NCBI RefSeq assembly: GCF_016545825.1
Contig: NC_052613.1
Coordinates: forward strand, 37,087,790-37,151,789
Source of the DNA: Eucalyptus grandis
Taxonomy: Eukaryota; Streptophyta; Magnoliopsida; Myrtales; Myrtaceae
Length of the DNA: 64,000 nt
Direction: 5' to 3'
Positions 32,520 through 44,907 of this stretch are shown here, piece after piece. Position numbers and translations under genes: made by a program. Positions within the stretch are counted from its first letter, which is position 1; each line of letters opens with the position of its first letter. Below the pieces are notes generated by a model. That model made no database searches and was not told the origin of the DNA. It worked only from the letters and a program-made list of their open reading frames with translations.

Positions 32520-33450
32520 CTTCGTTGTGCACACGCACAATCGCAGTCACGCTCAATCTTTCTCTCACCTCCTTTTTTCTCCTTCTTCCTTTTCCCTCTT
32601 TGAAATTCTCATCTCGTCTCCGTCGCTCTGCCCCTTGCATTCCGCTTCCCTCCGCCATCCCCCTCCGCCGCCTCCAGCTCTGCTCCTCCTCGCACTCTCG
32701 CGCTCCCTCTGCTCCTGCCGCTCTCTCTTTCTCTCCATCTCATTCTCCATCTCATTCTCCGTCTCGTCGACCGGCAGGTGCAACGCTTTGCAGGGGTTTG
32801 CAGAACCTATGAACAAGATATGCGACTCATTGGACAGGTGTGGGAAGAGGTTCGAAGATGCTACAGGAAAAGCAGAGGTGCTCCGCGACAATGTCTGGCA
32901 TCACCTTGAGTTCTCTCTACATTTTGTCTCGCTAAACATGCTGGTATAATCAGATAGAAACATTTTGGATTTATTCATGGAGACTTGTCTAATAGATGAT
33001 TGCTTGCTTGCTTCCATATATTTATCATTCTGTCTCTGCAATCTACGTGATTGCTATTGGAGTAATCATTCAGTCCAAGCAGTTTGGTTCTTTGTTCTTA
33101 ATTGACTTCGTTTGCTCAGCTCGGCGGCCTGACAACATTTCGGTCCTATGGTATTGCTAATCAGTTCAAACGATCAGCCATCGGCTTCTTTTGCAATTGC
33201 CAGCTAAGATACTTGCCCTATAACCTGTGCATTTAATCCGCCAATTAGCAGTCGAGTGGATCAACTTTGATATGTGGTGCTATCTTCGGTGTTTGTTAAC
33301 ATGGCACTTCCGTGGAGGACATGGTTTGTTTTCTACCATTTTCCAAGGGTATCAGGACTAGCTGGGCTCTTGGAATATAGATGAACGATCATCAATTGGC
33401 CAAAGTAAAGAAAAATTAGCTTTGTCCTGTAAGAGCAAGCACTGCAGAAT
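32520..33450 (+). pseudogene. GEM-like copy b, second copy
   Basis: A CT-rich segment (about 32560-32770) leads into an exon at about 32809-32905. It encodes MNKICDSLDRCGKRFEDATG, then KAEVLRDNVWHH: the conserved segment before the GRAM domain in GEM-like proteins. The leader and exon happen to stay open together (32527-32949), but without an ATG before the conserved Met. The following intron is collinear with 58373-58920 and 11901-12310. At about 33450 the homology ends and unrelated DNA begins, so the GRAM exon is missing. Lys/Arg-rich conservation suggests descent from a real exon, but not a working gene. Confidence 0.6.
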
Positions 33451-34152
33451 CACATGCCTCCAGATCGTGTTTTTCTTCAAGGCCTAGGCACCAGAGTCTA
33501 ATCCTTGAGGTCTTCGGCTTGGGATCTGGAGTCCCTAGTTGAGCCCGACCATCATATGCTCAGCCCTTGAGTGTCCGTCCCGTCCTTGGTCCTCCGTGTA
33601 CCAAGCTTAGGCACTAGGATCTCGATTTCGGGTGGTGGGGATTCCAGGCTGGCCTCCAGATCTTGATTTGAGGCCTTGGGATCTCGGGTGTTGGGTACTC
33701 GAGTTGACCTTCCCCTCCTCACACAGTCAGTGATAGCCAGAGGTGATGGACTAGGACTATTCTGTGACTTTGCTGGTGATGGAGTATAATTTTGATGATC
33801 TTGGAATTTTATTAAAGGTTGCTAGGTATTTTCACTGCCATATTTTTTTAAAGAAATCCTATCATGTGAAGTGTTCCAGCTCCAAGAATAGTCTTTCTTC
33901 TAAATGAAGAAATCGATGAAGAATCAGAGAAATAGGATATCGCGGGGAGGAGGAGGCCGGAGAAGAGCGGTGATTTTGAGGGAGCACTCTTCGTCGATTG
34001 GACAAATGACTTCCCTTGGAAATGCTTAGCTTGAACTTGAAACCCCTGCGAACTTTCCTGTAGAAGGCAGCGACTTCGAATTCGCCTGCCAGATTTGAAA
34101 AGTTTCTTCTCTCTTTTATTTTGTTATCTTTTAGAGGGGCTAACTATCTACA
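33451..34152. other. Unique DNA, nothing recognised
   Basis: The left part (about 33460-33720) has repeated CCTCCAGATC-, TTGGGATCT- and GCCTTGG-containing phrases without a clear period. No coding frame. It begins at the break in homology with the other GEM-like copies, so it may be a rearrangement junction. Confidence 0.4.
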
Positions 34153-34157
34153 CTTAG

Positions 34158-37100
34158 TGTCACGCCCCGAATCTCGAGCGCGCCAACATCCCACCATGGT
34201 CATGCAAATGCTACATTCTCAGGTATTGTCACCGACCCCATTCATTTATTATTGCACAAGCGAAATGTATTATAAAACCCCTAACAATGAAATGCGGGAT
34301 AGAAAAGCAGGAAGCAAAACCACAACACAACACTTTCATAATTCAACATAATTACAAACGAAGGCCTACAACCAAAAGTCTACAAAAGACCGGCTCTTAA
34401 AAAGGAACTGTCCTACAACCTACAAGTCGGACATGTTATCCAATCCTTATGACTTCACCTCTGCAACTCCTCGAGGCCAACCAAAGTTATCCGGCCGCTC
34501 CGTCCACTAGGGACCTGAAATTGTAATCCCACAACCGGGATGAGATATTGTCTCAGCAAGTTCAACCCCCTAAACCCCTATTAGAAAGAAAATACACTCC
34601 GGGTAGCCTAGCCACATCACACAGAGAACTTACTTTACCTTAGTTCCTTCCTGTAGGTTAGTAAAATTCATATTACTTAATCACGGGTAGTATCAAGAAC
34701 TTAACCCATTAGAACACAATCAATCTCACATAATTCATAATCACAGCAAGTGTTCCAATTATTATTCACTGCCACACAAGGGCATAGCCTACTCGCAATT
34801 CGGCTATTTACTGACATATAGCCAGGCATCACCTCCCCCCTTGGAGCGTGGCTTCGTCACCACGTCGACGGCATTCCCGAAGGAGTATGGGTCTAGTTGG
34901 CCTAGCCTCTACTACGACCCGAGCCACGTCACTCTGTTGACGGCATTTCTAAATAAATAAATGTCCAGTTGGCGTAGCCACTACTGCGACCCGAGCCACG
35001 TCACTCTGTTGACGGCATTTCTAAAGGATTAAAGGTCCAGTTGGCGTAGCCACTACTGCGACCGAGTCCTTCAACCAGCACACGATAATTCAATATTGAC
35101 CCCCGGATACTTTGCATTTCACTCAAATACTCCAATTACAATATTAATCGTTAAAAATCCAATTTCGGTGCCAAACCAACACTTGGAATTTTCTAAATAA
35201 AATCCATGCTTTTTACAATCAATACTCAATTTGCATTATCCAATCATCAAATTCATAATCTAAATACATAGCAGCGATCGGCGTGAAATTCTGAGAATTT
35301 AGGGTCCCGAAATAATTTTCGGAATTTATTAAACAATTAAATTTATTCCCAAAATTAATTAAATAATAATATCCATATTTTTCACAATCCATACTTAATT
35401 TATAATATCCAACCATCAATTTCAAAATCCGAATACACAGCAATCAAGACGAAATTTTGAGCAATTGAGGTTAGAAATAATTTTTCAGTTTTTTTTTAAA
35501 TAATAATATTTTAATAATTTCGTAATATAATATATTATTAAAAATTCCAGAATTTCGAAACATTTAAGTAAATAAAAAATTAAACCCTATTATGTCCCAT
35601 CAAGGTTTATTATTAAATAAACTCTCTTAGCCTTAATTAAACATGCTTTAAATAAAACAAATCTCTTAATCTAAATCACAATTAAATAAACTAAACTAAC
35701 CACCTAAACTTACTTAACTTAGACTAAGCACACTTAGGGAATCATTAACTCTCTAATCAAGATTTAGTGAGTTAAACTCACCGAATTAGCGAGCCGAGCA
35801 GACCAAAAAGACGGGGACGTGAGGGGAACAACTTTCCTCAAAGCGGGCCAAGCATTCGGGGTCGGAAAGCAGGCCAAAACGGGCCATAACTGAGTTGTAA
35901 AACCCACTTTTTTGGCTGTTGTCCGCTGCTGGTTGAGGCTGAAAATGAGCAGATCTGGGCTTGGATGAGACGAAGAAGGACTGGGGAAGGTTAAGGGGTA
36001 GAACCGAACATAGGCGGAGCCCGAACGGTGGCTGGAGGTGGTTGATCTGAGGTTGGTGCTGGCTGAACAGCCTCCTGGACGCACGAGCAAAGGCCAACAA
36101 AGATGGTCGGGCGTCGGCCAAGTGTGGACAAGCGTGGGCAGCGGTGGAGCGCGAGACGGAGAGTGGCAACGGCGGTCCTAGCTCCAGTGGCTTGCTGGTC
36201 GATCTTCGCTCGCTGCTGGTGCTCTCGAATCTCTGGGACGTCAAGCACGGCGGGGAGAGGGAGGAGAGAGAGAGGCGATGGCGCGGTGGTGGCGCGAGTG
36301 GGCGGCGAGCGGCCGGCAATGCGAATGGCAACAGCAACCGGCAATGAATGAAGCTGTGGGCTCTTTGCATCCGGCTTCTTCGGTTACTAGGCGTGCGAAG
36401 AAGGAGAAGAAGATGGGGTGCTGTCGGGGAGAGAGAGAGAGGGAGGAGAGAGAAGAAAGGCGACCACCTCTTTTCTTTTCTTTTTCTTTTTTTTAATCCA
36501 ACAAGAATGACCCACCATGACCTAATATGACATCACCTTCCACTAAATTCAAATCTCCCACAACAATTTTCAATAGGTCCAATTCCATCCTCCGTCGTGG
36601 CACACGAATTCTTAAACTTTGTACATCACATTCTTCAATTCTCTTCTAATTGAACCAAATTAAAGTCCGTAAAATTAATCCAATGTCACCACCCTTCAAT
36701 TCACATACTTACTTGACCATAGAACCATCTTGATCTAAAAAAACCACCAAAAGCAGGCCTACCAAATTTCTAAACCAAATTAACCATACCTTGATTATTT
36801 TGCTGAAAAGCTCAGCTTGCATGAAAAATCTTCCAAAGATGAGTCAATATTCCTAAAATGATTTGTGACACACCCAGACTTCCAATTTCTGAATTCGATC
36901 TCAATTTTACGGTTGATTTCACTCTAGCACGATATTAGCGCGTCCTAATCTACCGGGTAGCTTCTAGAAATTTCCGTGCATTTGACCCGTGGTTGATCAA
37001 GTTGCAATGTACATCTTTGACACATCAGTGACTCTCGGTTGTCGGGGTAATCTCAAGGTTTCAAATACGGACACAGGGTACCCAATCGACAGAAAAGTCA

Positions 37101-37416
37101 GTCTAGTGTCGATCGACAAGAATTGTGCGATCTGATGGAATCACCCACACTCGATCACATGCCTCTATCGAGTCGACCTATCTCCGGTCTTTAATCGATT
37201 TTTAATTGTGCCGTAATAACCCTTACAGATTAGCTCGGTCGAAAAGTCGCTTCCTGGTCAAATTCTCGAGTCTGATGCATTAGAAACACTTAACGACTTC
37301 ACCCGATAGACTATTTTTCACATGAGTGGCCGACTAAAGGAAAAGAACTATATGCGTGCCAACAAAATGCCTGTCTCAATTTTTTGAAAATAGAATTAGA
37401 AAATTGAGATGTCACA
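34158..37416 (-). mobile_element. Solo LTR, about 3.26 kb, TSD CTTAG
   Basis: On the minus strand it starts TGTGACATCTCAATTTTC and ends TTCGGGGCGTGACA. Both are ends I associate with large plant Ty3/gypsy LTRs. CTTAG flanks it on both sides (34153-34157 and 37417-37421). No internal domain, primer site or second LTR is visible, so it looks like a solo LTR left by recombination between the two LTRs of a full element. The GC-rich part (about 35770-36480) carries long minus-strand frames of Ser/Pro/Arg-rich sequence. I take these as chance openings in the leader region. Confidence 0.75.
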
Positions 37417-37421
37417 CTTAG

Positions 37422-37929
37422 TCTGTTACTTACACATAATAAATATGGAAGATTCCTACCCTTGAGCTTGGTATATACAAATAGTTTTGCCCAACACCAA
37501 TGCTTCAACGACAAGTAAAGGTTGTGTAACTTTATTTACTCGAGATTTTGACTAAAGACGACTTTGAAAGCCACGATAAATCGTCATTTTAACCGAATAG
37601 TTTAATCCAATTCCTTCAGCAACCTTTCTAAAAATGAGCCTCAATGCTACCTAGTATCACTTCTTCGGTCGCAGTATAATCAACATGGTCTAATTCATTT
37701 TCAGAACTTAAACAAAGGATAGAGAGGAAGAGACCAGTTACCTTTTTACAGCCTAATGTTGACGACCATTCCCACGGCTTCCATAAGGTTTTGATGTATA
37801 TTAGATGCAATTAAATTATGTGTATGATCAAGGATAGATTAGTTATTCATCTGAGGATTAAAGTAAAGTCATATTATTCATTCATCTGAGGTTCAAATTG
37901 TATGGAAAATTTCAAGTTGCGACACCATA
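37422..37929. other. Spacer left of a kinase fragment
   Basis: Continues the sequence interrupted by the solo LTR. No gene or RNA recognised. Confidence 0.4.
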
Positions 37930-38410
37930 AGAACCTTAGAGGCATTTCTCACAAAGCTGATGTCTATAGTTTTGGCAAATTGTTGATGGAAATGGCTAGT
38001 TGGAGGAAGAACGGGGAAGTGTTTACAGAGTGTTTTAGTCATATTTACTTTCCTTTATAGGCTCATGACCACCTTAGTGAAAGATGAATGTTCCAGTGGA
38101 AAAAATTAGTGAGGATAGGAAAATAGTAAAGAAGATGATACATACAAAGGAATCCTAGTGAACTATTCTATGTGCAATGTCTTGGAACTGCAAGATGGAG
38201 AAGTGTGGACAATTTGCAAATACTTCCCAAGTCACTCTTTTATCCAGTAGAAATGTCAACAAGGGATGACAAAACTCGGACTGATGAATGCAAGGATACT
38301 ATATCCACTTCATTTACTAGTGCAATAACTTATGAAGATTCTCATCTTAAGTATGCTAGTGCTAGTATTACTCAAGCATTAACACATCCATATCATTTGA
38401 TCCTGTGACA
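37930..38410 (+). pseudogene. 3' fragment of an LRK10-like kinase
   Basis: This matches the final part of the gene B kinase exon (from about 41477). The shared order is AGGCATTTCTCACAAAGCTG, TGATGTCTATAGTTTTGG, a GGCTCATGACC-type segment, AATCCTAGTGA and a final TTATCCAGTAGAAATGTCAA. Indels shift the frame several times. Only the C-terminal lobe and tail are present, with no ATP-binding or catalytic region. It sits about 0.8 kb upstream of gene B and represents another unit of the array, mostly deleted. Confidence 0.75.
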
Positions 38411-39191
38411 TATGTAGCAAATAGAAACCAATCACGGCCATTATCTGATTGTATATGTTTATGATTACATTTACGGATGTTCCTGTATCATCCTTAGAAT
38501 TATTAGATTAAAGATTTCACGAGCTATATTTCAGCTCTCGAATCCTGATGGAAAAAACTAATGACGACCTTCACCATAGTGGTATGAGGAGCAAGTTCAG
38601 GCTTCCGAGTCTTTGCTTCCAAACACAACTAGCACTCAACCTGCACTAGGCGTGGGGTTACGACAATCCAATGGATCAAAATACCCGTTCTTTCTCCTTT
38701 ATCCGACGAGAAGTCGACAGTTCATGACCCGTCATCGTTCTTTTGGTTGGTGGCTTACTAAATCCTTCATTACTAAATTCATAATGACCCGGAAAAGATG
38801 GGCGCACCTGTTGCTCGAGCATCCTTTGAATTTTGACCCATTACTGTCCATGATGACGACACCTGTTTTGCACCTTCCCCAGGCTCTTCTACGAGCTTTT
38901 ACAGGATCGTTCGCCACTCGCAACCCACGAGCTTTTGACTTTCTTCCGATTCTCTGTTGCTTATCTACGCACGCATCTACGCACGCTGATCGCGACTTGA
39001 TAATAACTTCGTAGTGCAAAATTGCCTCGAACGGAGAGCAGCTTTGACTTTTCAGCGGACCATTACCAAATCCCAGATGCCTCTTAAGTCGGAGATTGCT
39101 CCTCTTATTTTCATCCCTCATTCTTTTCCATCTCCTCGCTGAACCTCTGCTTTTGCTCAGTTGATTCGTGCTCCCTCCTATTGCAAAAGCT
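38411..39191 (+). promoter_or_regulatory. Flank of the kinase fragment and upstream region of gene B
   Basis: The left half resembles the usual 3' flank of the kinase copies (TTATCTGATTGTATATGTTTATG, then GAGTCTTTGCTTCC). The right half resembles the 5' upstream region of pseudogene A (GACCCGGAAAAGATGG, GGCTCTTCTACGAGCTTTTACAGG interrupted by small changes). So the 3' flank of one unit joins the promoter of the next within 250 bp. A 133-residue open frame (38613-39014) overlaps this and is not conserved in the paralogs. Confidence 0.5.
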
Positions 39192-41947
39192 ATGCACGAA
39201 GATCAACAACTCCTCCTCCTCCTCCTCCTCCTCCTCCTCCTCCTTCTTCCTCGGTCTTTTAGTAGTGCTGTCAAAAATAATCAGTGCAGCACCTTTTGTG
39301 GCGAGGTTATGAACATTAGCTATCCATTTCGACTGAGGGGTGATCCGACGGTCTGCGGCAATCCTAACTATGAGCTAGCTTGCATAGATAACCACACCAT
39401 TATCGATTTGTACTCAGGCAAGTACCATGTACATTCCATTGATTATACCAACTATACGATTAAGATTGCCGATGTCAATCTACAAAAGGGTAATTGCTCA
39501 TCTCTTCCTCTCCGCTCTTTGTCATGCCGCTTCAACGGATCAGATCTGTATAGATGTGGGAGATACCTGTTCAATGATCTAGAATTATCCAAGACTGTTT
39601 CAATTGTGAACTGCACGAAGGCCGTCGCTTCTCGGCTATACATTGATGCTTCATCATGCCTTGATGGAGTTGAAATTTCTAATTTTTCCAGTACAAGAAG
39701 GCAATTATATGCCATGGTCGGAGCAAATGTCTCCAATGTGGAAAGTGAGTGCACTATAGAGCGTATGGCAATGATACCAGGGTGGGCCGATGGAGACAAC
39801 CTTCGTTCCTTTGCCCAAATTCATGATCTGATGGTTTACGGGTTTGAGCTTTCATGGTTTCCAATTGCCTGTAAGATGTATTGCAAAGATTATTATGTGT
39901 GCGACGTCAACGACGAGAACCAAATTCAGTGCATTGCCAAGAAAGGTAAAGGCTTTTGAGTTTGTTTAATTTCCTTGAAAAATGAAAAATATTGTGAGGG
40001 TATATCTGATTGAACTGTCAAATATCATATAAACGTGAAATTGAGTTCGTTTTTCTGTATATTCTTTCAGTGTCCACGCGATTTGAAAATGGCCTTTAAG
40101 ATCATATAGTTAGTTCAATCGTGTATGGTATTTTGTGACTATAACAACGAATACATTTTTATTCATTTGTTAATTTAAGTAATTCAAATTCTGCCACCTA
40201 ATCTTAGTGGATGGAACTTGATATACTCAATTACTCATTGCTTGATTATGATCTAAATAAGTGTCTTTTATTTTCTTAAGCTTTTACTTGTCACATATTT
40301 TTTCTCTTTTGCAGATATCCGCCATTACCTCACGGGTATCGTTGAGACAATTGTAATGATTTCGCACATTAGCATCGGTAATAATTAAAACAATCTTCTC
40401 ATTGTGGAATCAAGTTAGTGTTTCTAAATGCAAACATTTAACACACCCACATATCGGTTATTCGTATAATAACAAATACATTTTTTATTCATTTTGTTTA
40501 TCTATTTAGTTCAAATTCCGCCCACAAATCTTTGTGGATTGAATCGACATACGCATTGCTTGATTATGGTCTAAATAAGTGTCTTTTAAATCTTCTTCAA
40601 GTCTTGCTTGTTACAAACTCAATCTCTCTTGTGGAGAAGGGATCAACCTTTACCCTTATGCGACGCTCTCGCTCTTTGGCAACGGTAACATTACTATAGT
40701 CTTCTCATTATGAAAATTGACTTTAAATTTCTTAATGCAAACATTTAACACACCCACAAATTGGTTATCGAAAATACAGCGTTTCTGTTCATGGTTGTGA
40801 AATTCATCTTGGGAGTCCCATGTGTGATGATGTTACTAATATGCAAATGGAGGAGAAGACACTTAGCAATGGATCAAAATGTTGAAGAATTTTTGCAATC
40901 TAATAGCTTCTTGCCGATAAGGTATTCTTACTCGGACATCAAGAAAATCACAAGTGGTCTTAAGGATAAACTAGGCGAGGGAGGGTATGGTTCCGTGTTC
41001 AAAGGAACACTCCGGAGTGGTCGTGTAGTGGCAGTCAAGATTCTAAAGAAGGGAAAAACGAATGGGCAGGACTTCATTAGCGAAGTGGCTACTATCGGCA
41101 GAATTCATCATGTTAATGTTGTTGAACTCATTGGTTATTGCTTCGAGAGCTCGAAACAAGCTCTTGTCTATGATTTCATGTTTAATGGGTCTTTGGATAA
41201 GCACATTTTCTCCCAAGAACAAGGGATTTCTCTTGAGTGTAAGGAAGTGTACAAAATTGCTCTTGGAGTGGCCAGAGGGATTGAGTATCTTCATCGAGGA
41301 TGCGACGTGCAAATTCTACACTTTGATATTAAGCCTCATAACATTCTTCTGGATAGGGATTCCACCCCAAAAGTTTCTGACTTTGGGCTTGCGAGTGTAT
41401 CCCACAGTTACAATCTGTGTCTCTAACTAATGCAAGAGGAACTTTACGGTACATGGCTCCAGAGCTTGTCTTCAAGAACCTTGGAGGCATCTCTTACAAA
41501 GCTGATGTCTATAGTTTTGGAAAACTATTGATGGAAATGGCTAGTAGGAGGAAGAATGGGGACGCAGTTTCAAAATATTCCAGTCAGATTTACTTTCCTT
41601 TGTGGGTTCATGAACAACTCGGTGAAGGATTGGAATTTCTAGTGGAAGAAGTTAGCGAGGAAGAGAGGAGAATCATAAAGAAGATGATAATAGTTGCTCT
41701 TTGGTGCATACAATGGAATCCTAGCGACCGCCCTTCAATGTGCAAAGCCTTGGAAATGCTCGAAGTAGAAGTAGATAATCTACAAATATCTCCCAAGCCA
41801 CTATTTTATCCAGTAGAAATGTCAATAAGAGATGATGGAACTTGGACTAACGAAGGCAATGATGCTATCTCCACTCCATCAACTAGTGAAATAACTTACG
41901 AAGATTCTCGTCAATATTATATTAGTACTAGTATTGCCCAAGCATAG
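39192..41947 (+). pseudogene. LRK10-like receptor kinase gene B, near intact
   Basis: A membrane receptor-like kinase of the LRK10-like family. I start at ATG 39192 because it aligns with ATG 25748 of pseudogene A. Exon 1 (39192-39945) encodes a poly-Leu signal peptide, then a GUB_WAK-type domain (CSTFCGEVMNISYPFRL, NPNYELACIDN) with many Cys and N-glycosylation sites. Exon 2 (40315-40377) encodes IRHYLTGIVETIV. A small exon near 40600-40683 is likely but less certain. The last exon (from 40780) has a membrane segment ([18 protein letters not shown]), [12 protein letters not shown], the VAVKILKK lysine, [12 protein letters not shown] (a non-RD catalytic loop) and DFG. Between 41385 and 41417 the frame shifts, and GTLRYMAPE continues in another frame to the stop at 41947. 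One or two small indels in the activation segment are the only lesion seen; a sequencing error is possible. Confidence 0.85.
39210..39243 (+). repeat. (CTC)n microsatellite coding the poly-Leu signal peptide
   Basis: About eleven CTC units encode most of a run of about 13 leucines. Pseudogene A has a shorter mixed CTT/CTC run at the same position (about 25774-25794). Repeat length variation here would change the hydrophobic core of the signal peptide. Confidence 0.85.
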
Positions 41948-43040
41948 ACACAAATCAAAACCATTTGATCGCATCACATATGTGGCAAATTAACCATTTG
42001 ATCGCATCACATATGTGGCAAATTGAAGTATGGCATTTATGATGTTTCTTGTGTAGCTCCCCTTTCTTAGCCATCATCATATTGTAGATATCTATGACTA
42101 TGTTTTCGGATCATAATTATGCCGATATCATCCTTTAGCATTATCATATTAAAGATGTCATTGGCTATAATTTGGACTTTCAGATCCAATAGAAATTCTA
42201 GTGACAACTTTCAGCCTAGTGTTATGAGGTGCGAGTTTGGGTTCCGAAGTCTTTGCTTAAAAATCTAGCTAGCACACAACCCGCTCTACGTGTGGCTTCA
42301 CTGCACTCAATTGTTACCCCAAATCATGTTGAAAGATGATTCATGTAGAGAGATAATAAAGGAAGGGGAGTACGACTTTCACAATAAATAGGGACACTTT
42401 TATTGATTCCGTAAAAATCGAATAAAAAATAGTGGGAGATATCAAAAGATGATCTCTCCCAAAATAACAATAATACATGATATTAATTAAATTCGTATTC
42501 TACTTAACTGGTTGCTAAAGTTACTTAGTAGTAAACGCGCACTTAAAAAATTATATTAGTTTTCCTTTTAAGATTTATTGTCTGAGGCTCTTACGTCGGG
42601 GGAAATTTTACGGAGGGAGAGATAAATGTCATCTTTATTAAAACTAGGTTTCAGTGTTCTACTTGAGTTTAAATTTATTTTAAATGCAAATGAGCATTCT
42701 CATGTTCAGCTTTCGAGATCTCGCTGACCATTCCAAGCGCTTCCTACTATCATTTTTTAGTGGGACATCACTCTTCACATCAAATTGAGTGAACTAGATC
42801 TAAGCGAGAGCAACCTAAATCTCAATTTAGGAAATTTTATAATTTTTGTGAATTTAATTTCGCCATTTTTAAGATTGGCTTTTTTTTTTTTTTTCTTTTA
42901 GCCGATGAATGTGATCCTTGACCCAAAGTCCAGTATCATATGGATTTCATGTGAACATTGAACTAATGTTCTTATAACTTCATTCGCATTTTTTTTAATC
43001 AAGAAGTGAGGAAGCAGTGTGTTGCATCATTTACAATTTC
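41948..43040 (+). other. 3' flank of gene B
   Basis: Collinear with 29762-30660. A local tandem duplication of about 38 bp occurs at about 41961-42025 (ACCATTTGATCGCATCACAT, twice). Near 43017 the flank reaches the start of the GEM-like copy a region (GTTGCATCATTTACAATTTC), which is then interrupted by unrelated DNA. Confidence 0.6.
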
Positions 43041-43772
43041 ACAGCTTTTTTCTTGGTCAGATACGTGTAGAATATGTTCAGTAAAAATTTTAAAATCTAT
43101 TACAAAAATGTAATTAAATCGTGAAAATTACAAAAAAAATGTAATTAAATCATGAAAATTACAAAAATTGTAATTAAATCTGAAAATTTGTAAAGTTAAT
43201 GCAATCAAGTCTCTTCATTACTCCTTATCATTTCTTTCTCCTATGTGGCAAAAAATCAAAGCACAAAGTGTGCATCGCCAAAACGGCGTCGCTCCTCTGT
43301 TTTGCCACAAATCGCAAGCCGTGCTACTAAATCGGAGCTGTTCTTCCTCTTCAATCGTCTTCAATGCTCGTCTGTTCTTCGTCCGGTTCTGAGCCCCAAC
43401 ATCCTCATGGCATTCGTCTGGTTGCGGTGGTGAGTCCATGGCAAGCCCCAAACAGAAGGTCTGTTCAATCTTCCTGCGCTCTTCATCTCCAACCCTCCTC
43501 TTTTCTTCATCGACTTATCTTCATTGATGTTTCTCGCTCAAGCTCGACTGTTCGAATGGGGGAGATGACATGTAATAGAGTTGATGAATGTAGAAAGGCA
43601 TTTATGGATGTGTGTGAGGGCAGGTATTGTACCAAGCTTACTGGAGAAGCATCTTCTGTCTGAGCTGCTTGAGTCCACAAACGGGGGTAGAAATGATATG
43701 ATGTCTATCGAACCAAAATATAGGTTCAGGGCTCATTTGTCATGCAGTTTGGGGAGCAGAAAAGAAGGTTCG
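43041..43772. other. Unassigned DNA left of copia 2, possibly part of a Mutator-like element
   Basis: The GEM-like region breaks off near 43060 and resumes in related form near 51480, so 43060-51480 as a whole is inserted or rearranged DNA. A frame at 43581-43796 reads LLEKHLLSELL before the copia insertion and may belong to the Mutator transposase remnant seen on the other side, but the match is weak. The segment TTTGTCATGCAGTTTGG at 43737 also resembles TTTGTCATGTAGTTTGG at 50062, just past the copia element. Confidence 0.35.
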
Positions 43773-44878
43773 TGTTATATTGTGTCTCAAGTTTGAGCCC
43801 GTTAGATTAATACGCATAAGTTTGGTCAAATAACAAAGTTCAAGGGAGACTTTGTGATGTCTTCGAATTTTCTTGTTCCGGCATTAATCCCATCTCTTCG
43901 TGCGTATGCGTAGAAGGAAGAAGCCAAAAGCTGCATGGGGTTTTATTCTTCAAGCATGCAAGCAAAGGAAGGGATCAACAATATTCTATATTAAATAAAT
44001 AACCCACCACCTGCTGCATGCACATGGCCATGCACGTAGAAAATTGGTCAATAATTGTAGGCGCCGAATTCCCTCTTCCACGTTTTCTCTTTTGTGGGTT
44101 TCTCTTGTTTTTTATTGATAAAGAAAGAGGGATGGCAGAATAAAGAAAGAGAGAAGGCAGAAACTATTCTACGTGTGTGTCAGTGAATGATGGTCATACG
44201 CTTGCTTCTCTCCATGAACAAGAAATTCGAAGACGGCCGCCCACCTCAGCTCACGGTTATCTTCAAGGATCATAGGCGCACGTTTGTTGACTCTCTTCCT
44301 CCTCATTAAATGCTTGCCAATGCACATGCACGATCCGCATGCATGCCTTCAAATATGGTGGGCGTTCGATGCCGATTGTGGGCTTGTCTTGTGGGCGCCT
44401 GTGTTGCATTTAATGAGGCCATTTATTTTCATTTGTTTTGTCTTGTTTTCTGCCCTTCTCTCTATATGAGGAGAAGACGTCCGAAGATGCAAGGTGAGCG
44501 AAAAAAAAGGAGCTTGGCAGAGAGCAAGAAGAAAAAGCTCGAGAGAGTGTGAGAGACGAGAGAGCTCAGAGAGGTTTTGTGCTGAGTTGAGTTCAGTGAG
44601 TTATTTTATTAAACACCGTGGGTATTGGGTGTATAGTAGGGCTGGGAAATACTTGAGTGCATATGTGATTCTAATCCTGTAATTCTCCGATTTATAGTGG
44701 ATTGATTTGCTGGCTCTCCCCGTGGACGTAGGTTCCGACATTCGGACCGAACCACGTAAATTTCCGGTGTCCTTGTCCTTTTATTGTTCCTCGTTTTATT
44801 TCGATCGATTTCTATAGCTCCCGACATAATTGCAAAATTCCGATCCGCTTCCGCTGCGACGCCGATTAATTTAAAACA
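43773..44878 (+). repeat. 5' LTR of copia 2
   Basis: Starts TGTTATATTGTGTC and ends TTTAAAACA. A TCTCTATATGAGG segment near 44458-44470 is a possible TATA region. Nearly identical to 48950-50054. Confidence 0.95.
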
Positions 44879-44880
44879 AT

Positions 44881-44892
44881 TGGTATCAGAGC
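44881..44892 (+). other. Primer-binding site of copia 2
   Basis: TGGTATCAGAGC, two bases after the LTR, is complementary to the 3' end of initiator tRNA-Met, the usual primer for plant copia elements. Confidence 0.9.
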
Positions 44893-44907
44893 TAAGACTT
44901 TGCAATT

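Noticed and set aside
32527..32949. 140-codon frame as an intact small GEM-like protein
   Set aside because: It lacks an ATG before the conserved exon, its first half is a pyrimidine-rich leader, and the paralog at 58001 is not open in the same way.
35764..36370. Minus-strand frames of 108-194 codons
   Set aside because: They lie inside a solo LTR, are Ser/Pro/Arg-rich and have no recognisable domain.
38613..39121. Frames of 129-133 codons upstream of gene B
   Set aside because: The region is paralogous to kinase promoters at 25200 and 62750, where the frames are not kept.
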